A stretch of 34,462 nucleotides of DNA from a virus. The DNA lies in IMG/VR virus record IMGVR_UViG_3300006916_000159, positions 1-34,462 of that record; one strand, written 5' to 3'. The position numbers and the translations under genes were made by a program. The notes beneath the pieces are model-generated. The model was not told where the DNA came from. It saw nothing but the letters and a program-made list of their open reading frames with translations, and made no database searches. Numbering within the stretch: position 1 is the stretch's first letter; each line of letters starts with the position of its first letter. Below are positions 30,199 to 34,462 of the stretch, piece after piece.

Positions 30199-30767
30199 GC
30201 CCGTTTCTCCCATATCATTACTTCAGCGAATGCCACAGCAGGGTCATAGTCGTTATGCTCATGATAATCTTTAGGCGATGCGGCTAAGTCATAGCCATTG
30301 TCGAGCCATATTTCCTTCAGACCTATTCGATCTTTATATTCTTCGACAATTTCTTGGATGTCTTTTTTAGTAATCTTGTTCCCGGCCCATCGCTCGATAT
30401 CCATGCGCTCTCCATGCTCGTCCATAAAGACATACTCAGTCCCGCGAGAAAATGCACACATATTCTTGGTGCCCTTTAATGCTTCCGCTCGGGCCTTTTT
30501 TCGTTGGGCCATTAACGCGAGCATTAGATCTTTATGCTTAGCAAATCGATAGCCGATCGTCTTCGCCCGCTTTCTATTTTCGGCGCCAATAAATCTAAAC
30601 AAATTTCGACGAAACATAGGGGAGCTGTAATTGTGGATGCTCTCTACTTCGAACTTCTCGCAACGTTCGATAGGCATTGCCGTCTTTAAAGAGGCCACGC
30701 TCAATACCGTAGCGCGATGAACGTAGCCGCTTCTTTCGTAACATTTAACTATGGCATAATTACTCAT
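30195..30767 (-). CDS. Hypothetical phage protein
   Basis: 190 residues from the ATG at 30767. An upstream in-frame start at 30863 would run through the previous gene in another frame, and GGAGATGGAAG supports 30767. Features: VKCYERSGYVHRATVLSVAS, a basic stretch RRNLFRFIGAENRKRAKTIG, AQRKKARAEALKG, then an acidic C-terminal half (KDIQEIVEEYKDRIGLKEIW). No family recognised. It overlaps both neighbours (8 bases upstream, ATGA downstream). Confidence 0.65.
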   Translation of the reverse strand: MSNYAIVKCYERSGYVHRATVLSVASLKTAMPIERCEKFEVESIHNYSSPMFRRNLFRFIGAENRKRAKTIGYRFAKHKDLMLALMAQRKKARAEALKGTKNMCAFSRGTEYVFMDEHGERMDIERWAGNKITKKDIQEIVEEYKDRIGLKEIWLDNGYDLAASPKDYHEHNDYDPAVAFAEVMIWEKRA

Positions 30768-31008
30768 CTTCCATCTCCTCTTCATCTTCTTGTTGCATCT
30801 TTTCTTCGATTTCTTTAACCGTTGTAGCGAATGTTGAATCGTATGGATTGCTCGACCAGCCAAATGCCGTTACCTGATAAGCAGAAGCATGCACGACTTC
30901 ATCGGGAAAATGCTTCTCTAATATCTCATCTGCGCGCTGCGATAATTCCTGTAACTGTAACTGGATATCCTGTAATTCTTTTAATGCTGTTTCTTGTGCT
31001 TTGTTCAT
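30760..31008 (-). CDS. Hypothetical acidic coiled-coil protein
   Basis: 82 residues. The N-terminal helix ALKELQDIQLQLQELSQRAD has a clear heptad look. The middle contains AYQVTAFGWSSNPYDSTF, and the end is strongly acidic (MQQEDEEEMEDE). No family recognised. A conserved leader variant (AGAAAGCGGAGAAACAAA) precedes the ATG. Confidence 0.65.
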   Translation of the reverse strand: MNKAQETALKELQDIQLQLQELSQRADEILEKHFPDEVVHASAYQVTAFGWSSNPYDSTFATTVKEIEEKMQQEDEEEMEDE

Positions 31009-31051
31009 TTTGTTTCTCCGCTTTCTGTAAATGTTGTCATGTTTTTCTCCA

Positions 31052-31147
31052 TTAAATAAATAGGGCGGTGTAAGCTACATACCCGATAAAGGCTATAGCC
31101 GCAGTCACTAATATCACATCTATTGCAAAATCAAAATACTTATCCAT
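31052..31147 (-). CDS. 31-residue single-helix membrane peptide
   Basis: MDKYFDFAIDVILVTAAIAF then IGYVAYTALFI, nearly all membrane helix. AGGAG lies just upstream. A tandem ATG at 31150 would add one residue but sits too close to the SD. The reading frame is open between two real genes and clearly hydrophobic, so it is probably translated. No function assigned. Confidence 0.5.
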   Translation of the reverse strand: MDKYFDFAIDVILVTAAIAFIGYVAYTALFI

Positions 31148-31162
31148 CATAATCTCCTCTTT

Positions 31163-31537
31163 TTATTTTTTCCAATATGAATTTACAGGTCTATACGTGC
31201 AGTCCCATGCATCGACGACGTATCCATCAACGACAGCCGTTAAATGCCTGCTATTGCGTACGACAGCGACTATGCCGGGTGCTTCCCAGTCGCGCAGCTT
31301 GATCAGCTTGCCGTAGCAATCTCTGGGGGGCTTGTTTTTTACAAACCCGTGATCTTCGAGATACTTGATCCAGACCTTATCGTGATTTGGATAAGCGCCC
31401 ATTTTCATGCCGAGCGTCATAAGTTCTTTGAACGTCTTTGCATATGATTGATTTAACGCAATGCTTATTGAGCGCACTACACAATCATCTTTAAATGTTT
31501 TGCAGATTCTGCCGTCTTTAAATTCTTGATACTTCAT
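31163..31537 (-). CDS. Papain-like (cysteine peptidase fold) small protein
   Basis: 124 residues. KDDCVVRSISIALNQSYAKT places Cys19 at the start of the core helix. RHLTAVVDGYVVDAWD gives His98 and Asp109 or Asp112 on following strands, the Cys-His-Asp order of papain/NlpC-like folds. Phages carry many short proteins of this shape (DCVVRALA ... HxxAVxxG ... DxWD), with activity mostly untested. It might cleave a host protein or isopeptide bond; substrate unknown. It overlaps the next upstream gene by four bases. Confidence 0.75.
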   Translation of the reverse strand: MKYQEFKDGRICKTFKDDCVVRSISIALNQSYAKTFKELMTLGMKMGAYPNHDKVWIKYLEDHGFVKNKPPRDCYGKLIKLRDWEAPGIVAVVRNSRHLTAVVDGYVVDAWDCTYRPVNSYWKK

Positions 31538-31833
31538 TTTGCCGTCTCCCTTTTAAGTTGGCTATGAAATTTCTGCGGGATCTTTAACGTCGCGTTTCCG
31601 TACGTGTTCTTGAAATGCGTTCCCATTCTGCCGTCTTTAACGTATGCCCACGAGCGTTCCCATTGACCATCGACATAGTAAGCATCGCATACAAGTACAA
31701 GAACCTCATTCGCTTCAGTTGGCAATCGTAACGTATCAAGAAAATCATGATCGATAATATCGCCCGCGTAACCGTCTTCGCTATCTTCAAGCACGACAGT
31801 TTCGATATCCCATTCGTATTCGTATTGCGCCAT
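31534..31833 (-). CDS. Hypothetical phage protein
   Basis: 99 residues. The sequence YEYEWDIETVVLEDSEDGYA, then ANEVLVLVCDAYYVDGQWER and SWAYVKDGRMGTHF has strand-rich acidic character. Phage proteins with a similar beginning exist, function unknown to me. It overlaps the papain-like gene by ATGA, so the two are co-translated. Confidence 0.65.
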   Translation of the reverse strand: MAQYEYEWDIETVVLEDSEDGYAGDIIDHDFLDTLRLPTEANEVLVLVCDAYYVDGQWERSWAYVKDGRMGTHFKNTYGNATLKIPQKFHSQLKRETAK

Positions 31834-31835
31834 GA

Positions 31836-32039
31836 TTACGCGCTCTCGTATAGATAAAAAGCAGGCTCGACGATTAACTGCTGGTGCGCATTTAATTCAA
31901 AACCTAGCGCATTTAATTTTAAGTCTAATTCAGCAAGCGCTTTAGTGCCCGAATTCGTTTGCATGCGCAATACCCCTTTTCTTAAGGATATATGTACATT
32001 GTGCATTTCTTTCAGATTTTCTAATTCTAATGAAGTCAT
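31836..32039 (-). CDS. Hypothetical small protein, first gene of the leftward module
   Basis: 67 residues: TSLELENLKEMHNVHISLRK then a strand, KALAELDLKLNALGFELNAH and a C-terminal strand LIVEPAFYLYESA. No family recognised. The conserved leader AGAAAGCGGAGAAATAAC precedes the ATG, and the strong early promoter at 32083-32122 lies upstream. It is the promoter-proximal gene of the module. Confidence 0.65.
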   Translation of the reverse strand: MTSLELENLKEMHNVHISLRKGVLRMQTNSGTKALAELDLKLNALGFELNAHQQLIVEPAFYLYESA

Positions 32040-32082
32040 GTTATTTCTCCGCTTTCTGTTAATTTCTGATTTCCTAGGTATA

Positions 32083-32122
32083 AGAATAACTCATGCTTAC
32101 TTGAAATGCAAGTATTAATTCA
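32083..32122 (-). promoter_or_regulatory. Main early promoter of the leftward module
   Basis: On the minus strand TTGCAT (32111-32106), 17 bp, TATTCT (32088-32083), then TATACCTAGG. The flank TGAATTAATACTTGCATTTC (32122-32103) matches the other copies. ACTTGAA and TTCAAGT form a larger inverted repeat around the -35. Sequence 32065-32089 is an exact 25-base copy of 27971-27995. Confidence 0.8.
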
Positions 32123-32205
32123 AGTTAATTTATTTAATAAAAACAATAACTTATAGGTAATATTGAAAACCAAGGAAAATAATTTCCAGATTTCACTCGT
32201 TTTTG

Positions 32206-32236
32206 TTGTCATTTTCGCCGGTTTTTTGTATATAAT
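32206..32236 (+). promoter_or_regulatory. Promoter for the head genes
   Basis: TTGTCA at 32206-32211 is followed by TATATAAT at 32229-32236: TATATA at 17 bp or TATAAT at 19 bp spacing. Transcription would start near 32242, about 20 bases before the TTG start at 32262 and its AAAGGA site. It lacks the early block and so is likely a different promoter class. Confidence 0.6.
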
Positions 32237-32261
32237 ACCCAAACTTGAAAGGAAAAAGCCT

Positions 32262-33143
32262 TTGTTACTACAACCATTATCAGCGCCGATACACTTACGC
32301 CACTATTCTCTTGTTGCAGAAAAGAGCAGCGACAACGGCAAGAAAATCAAATTTGTAAATCCTAATGTCGATAATTACGACAGAAATATAAAGCACGCCG
32401 CGTCACTTGGGCTGCCTTGTTACCAAAAAAATCAATTCGAGGGACGCGCGGTAATAGTATGCGGCAGCGGCCCATCTTTAAAAAATCCAGAAGTGCTCGA
32501 CGAAATTCGCCGACGCATAGCAGATGACAATGCAATCCTTGTCGCATGCAAAAAAGCAATCAAATACCTATACGAAGAAGGCTTCCAAGTCGATTGGGCG
32601 GTTTCTATGGATCCCGGTGATCATATCGCCAATGACGATCGTATGTTCCGGGCACCCAATGTTAAGCACTTGATCGCATCATCAAGTGATCCTGCTGTAT
32701 TTGAATGGCTGAAGGATGAGGATGTAACGATCTTCCATAGCGCAACAGGCTATGAAAAAGAGGTGAGGCTGTACAAAGAATTATTCGATAACGATATGTG
32801 CATGGGTGGCGGCTATAATGTAGTCAACCGGGCAGTATCTGCTTTCTTGTATATGGGCTGCAAGCCTATGGTATTGGCAGGAACAGATTGCGGCTGGCGC
32901 GAAGGCTCGAAATTTTATGTTGACGAGACAAACAATCGACCGGGTGTGGATATGTGCGACAACGGCGCGGTAGATGGCACGCCTTGGATGACGCGCCCTG
33001 ATATGCTCGCAAGCGCTGTATCGCTTGCTAAATTAGCGAAGAGCATGAGCGAGAAAGATTTCGTAATGCTAGGGGATACCATACCCTCTAAGCTGCGATA
33101 CAAGGACAATGATTTTTTAGACAACTGCGCAAGAATGGGATAA
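32262..33143 (+). CDS. MptE-like / DUF115 family protein
   Basis: 293 residues if the TTG at 32262 is used (AAAGGA upstream, promoter just before). The frame is open back to a TTG at 32163, which would add a 33-residue hydrophobic N-terminus that the promoter overlaps. GRAVIVCGSGPSL (61-73) is the nucleotide-binding-type loop of the 6-hydroxymethylpterin diphosphokinase MptE-like/DUF115 fold. DWAVSMDPGDH, GGGYNVVNRAVSAFLYMGCK and MVLAGTDCGW follow. Related domains occur in flagellin glycosylation proteins and in phage genomes beside head genes. The role in this phage is unknown. Confidence 0.78.
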   Translation: MLLQPLSAPIHLRHYSLVAEKSSDNGKKIKFVNPNVDNYDRNIKHAASLGLPCYQKNQFEGRAVIVCGSGPSLKNPEVLDEIRRRIADDNAILVACKKAIKYLYEEGFQVDWAVSMDPGDHIANDDRMFRAPNVKHLIASSSDPAVFEWLKDEDVTIFHSATGYEKEVRLYKELFDNDMCMGGGYNVVNRAVSAFLYMGCKPMVLAGTDCGWREGSKFYVDETNNRPGVDMCDNGAVDGTPWMTRPDMLASAVSLAKLAKSMSEKDFVMLGDTIPSKLRYKDNDFLDNCARMG

Positions 33144-33160
33144 TTAAGGGGATATAAACT

Positions 33161-33973
33161 ATGTTAAAAGCAACTGTAAAAGCACTGACTGAAGTAGATG
33201 AAAAATACCGTGAGCTGTATAAACAGGTCGGCGAAGAATTTGTACTTGATCTGGATGACGGTGATTACAAAACCCGTATATCAGAATTCAGAAATAACAA
33301 CATTGAGTTGACTCGCCAGCTTGAAGAAATGAAAAAGCAAGGCGCCTCTGTTGAAGAAATGCAAAAGAAATTAGCTGAGTTCGACGGCATTGATGTCGAG
33401 CAAGCAAAAGAGGCGATGGAACAAGCGCGCCAAATGAAAGACAAAAAATTATTAGATGCAGGTAAGATCGATGAGTTGATCGCAGAGCGCACAGAGCGCA
33501 TGCGCCAAGATTACGATGGTAAAGTATCTGCCTTGCAAAAAGCCCTTGAAAATGCAGAAGGTTCTGCGGGCGAATTCAAGAATAAATTATCAACTGTTGT
33601 TATCGATAACAGTTTACAGCAAGCGGTATCCCAAGTTGCAGCAGTAAGGAAAGGCGCAATGCAAGATATCATTGCAAGAGGACGTAGCGTATGGTCTCTC
33701 GATGACCAAGGAAATCCAATACCGAACGGTCCTGATGGATCAGTGCTATATGGCGCTGATGCTAAAACGCCTCTCAGCATGACTGAATGGGCAGAAAGTC
33801 TTGTTAAAGAAGCAGACTATCTTTTCGATGGTAACGCAGGTGGTGGCGGTGGTGGTAACGACAAAGGTAAATCCGGTGGAGATCCTAAAGGCGTTCCTTC
33901 CCACGATGCCGATGCCATAGGCGCGAATCTTGAGGGTATTGCTTCAGGGCAAGTAACCGTAGTAAACAACTAA
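33161..33973 (+). CDS. Capsid scaffolding protein
   Basis: 270 residues, strongly charged and helical: LTRQLEEMKKQGASVEEMQK, EQAKEAMEQARQMKDKKLLD, MRQDYDGKVSALQKALENAE. Then come a globular part (AVRKGAMQDIIARGRSVWSL) and a Gly-rich linker (GGGGGGNDKGKSGGD) before the end. This coiled coil, conserved AVRKGAxxDI region and disordered tail fit phage scaffolds. The gene lies directly before the major capsid gene, the usual place. SD AAGGGG. Confidence 0.85.
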   Translation: MLKATVKALTEVDEKYRELYKQVGEEFVLDLDDGDYKTRISEFRNNNIELTRQLEEMKKQGASVEEMQKKLAEFDGIDVEQAKEAMEQARQMKDKKLLDAGKIDELIAERTERMRQDYDGKVSALQKALENAEGSAGEFKNKLSTVVIDNSLQQAVSQVAAVRKGAMQDIIARGRSVWSLDDQGNPIPNGPDGSVLYGADAKTPLSMTEWAESLVKEADYLFDGNAGGGGGGNDKGKSGGDPKGVPSHDADAIGANLEGIASGQVTVVNN

Positions 33974-34008
33974 TAGAATTCGGAGAATTCTATGCCTCTC
34001 GGTGAGAG
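33974..34008 (+). other. Two tandem hairpins between scaffold and coat genes
   Basis: TAGAATTC-GGA-GAATTCTA (33974-33992, 8-bp stem) then CTCTC-GGT-GAGAG (33996-34008, 5-bp stem). They begin inside the stop region of the scaffold gene and lack a U-run. They probably shape the mRNA, for example to raise coat over scaffold expression by processing or stability. Confidence 0.5.
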
Positions 34009-34060
34009 TAATTAACGTTATATAATTTTTATTAATTGCTTATTAGAGGAGCATTGAATC

Positions 34061-34462
34061 ATGGCTAACACATTAGCAACAATTATGCCGAAAATCCTTG
34101 CACGAGGACTTTTGGCTCTACGCGAACAGGCAGTAATGCCTCGTTTGGTTAACGGCAGCTACAGCGCAGAAGCAGCAGAAAAGGGCGACACTATCGACGT
34201 GCCTATCCCAACAGCAAACGCTGCGACGGATGTAACTCCTTCAGCGACGCCTTCTGCACCAACTGACACGACTCCTGAAAAAGTTCAAATTGCATTGGAC
34301 AACTGGAAGAAAGTTAACTTCCATATGTCTGATAAAGATATGGTCGAAGTGGATAAGAACGCTCATTTCATCCCTATGCAAATGTCAGAAGCAGTACGCG
34401 CACTTGCCAACGTAGTTAACATCGATATTCATAACGAATATGTAGGCGTATATGGTTACACC
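34061..34462 (+). CDS. Major capsid protein, P22-like coat (3' end cut off)
   Basis: The first 134 residues are visible; the frame is open to the window end. MANTLATIMPKILARGLLAL, REQAVMPRLVNGSYSAEAAE then KGDTIDVPIPTANAATDV and a strand-rich part WKKVNFHMSDKDMVEV are typical of P22 gp5-type HK97-fold coats, with N-arm then first core strands. SD GAGGAG lies 10 bases before the ATG. It directly follows the scaffold. The call rests on these features and synteny. Confidence 0.88.
   Translation, partial: MANTLATIMPKILARGLLALREQAVMPRLVNGSYSAEAAEKGDTIDVPIPTANAATDVTPSATPSAPTDTTPEKVQIALDNWKKVNFHMSDKDMVEVDKNAHFIPMQMSEAVRALANVVNIDIHNEYVGVYGYT

Noticed and set aside
31005-31040. 11-codon upstream frame MTTFTESGETK overlapping the 31008 gene start
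   Set aside because: Has a GGAG site, but its codons are simply the conserved leader; translation is possible but cannot be supported from sequence alone.
34021-34026. TATAAT before the coat gene as a separate promoter
   Set aside because: The -35 position (CTCGGT, within the second hairpin) does not match; kept only as a side note.

Overview
The window is about 34.5 kb of a tailed double-stranded DNA bacteriophage genome, incomplete at both ends. It opens inside a family A DNA polymerase gene and closes inside the major capsid gene. Strong Shine-Dalgarno sites and sigma70-like promoters (TTGCWT, 16-17 bp spacer, TATTCT) point to a Gram-negative, probably proteobacterial host. I cannot name the host or genus. 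Genes are tightly packed, with many ATGA, TAATG or TGATG stop/start overlaps. I see no rRNA, tRNA, insertion sequence, CRISPR array or integrase.

Layout. (1) 1-7309, plus strand: 3' end of the DNA polymerase, then about two dozen small early/middle genes, mostly unrecognised. Among them are an acyl carrier protein homologue, a GHKL-ATPase-like protein with a C-terminal EExxH motif, several one-helix membrane peptides, two related small proteins (4512 and 6416) and a PD-(D/E)XK nuclease. (2) 7197-7943: one minus-strand HTH-like gene that overlaps the nuclease gene tail to tail, and a 360-bp AT-rich noncoding region with repeated elements in front of the terminase genes. (3) 7944-22032, plus strand: terminase small and large subunits, DUF4055-type portal, and a run of beta-rich virion proteins with two SAM methyltransferases among them. 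(4) 22025-26527: a 1500-residue minor head protein with a MuF domain, Ala/Lys-rich helical repeats, a kinase-like domain and a probable C-terminal ADP-ribosyltransferase domain. (5) 26524-32122, minus strand: a leftward early module with ArdC antirestriction protein, a papain-like protein, a ribbon-helix-helix protein, many small unknowns and a structured RNA element upstream of ardC. (6) 32206-34462, plus strand: a promoter, an MptE-like/DUF115 protein, scaffold and P22-like coat protein.

How it fits together. The early modules at both ends of the window, on opposite strands, share two signals: a promoter block centred on CTTGCWTTTCA with TATTCTTATACC downstream, and a start-site leader AGAAAGYGGAGAAAYAA in front of ATG. 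This suggests one coordinated early regulon. The leftward early module lies between the MuF gene and the scaffold/coat genes, so the head genes are split. The 1500-residue MuF fusion and ArdC look like host-takeover or counter-defence proteins; the first is probably packaged in the capsid. Function calls come from reading motifs by eye. No database search was possible.
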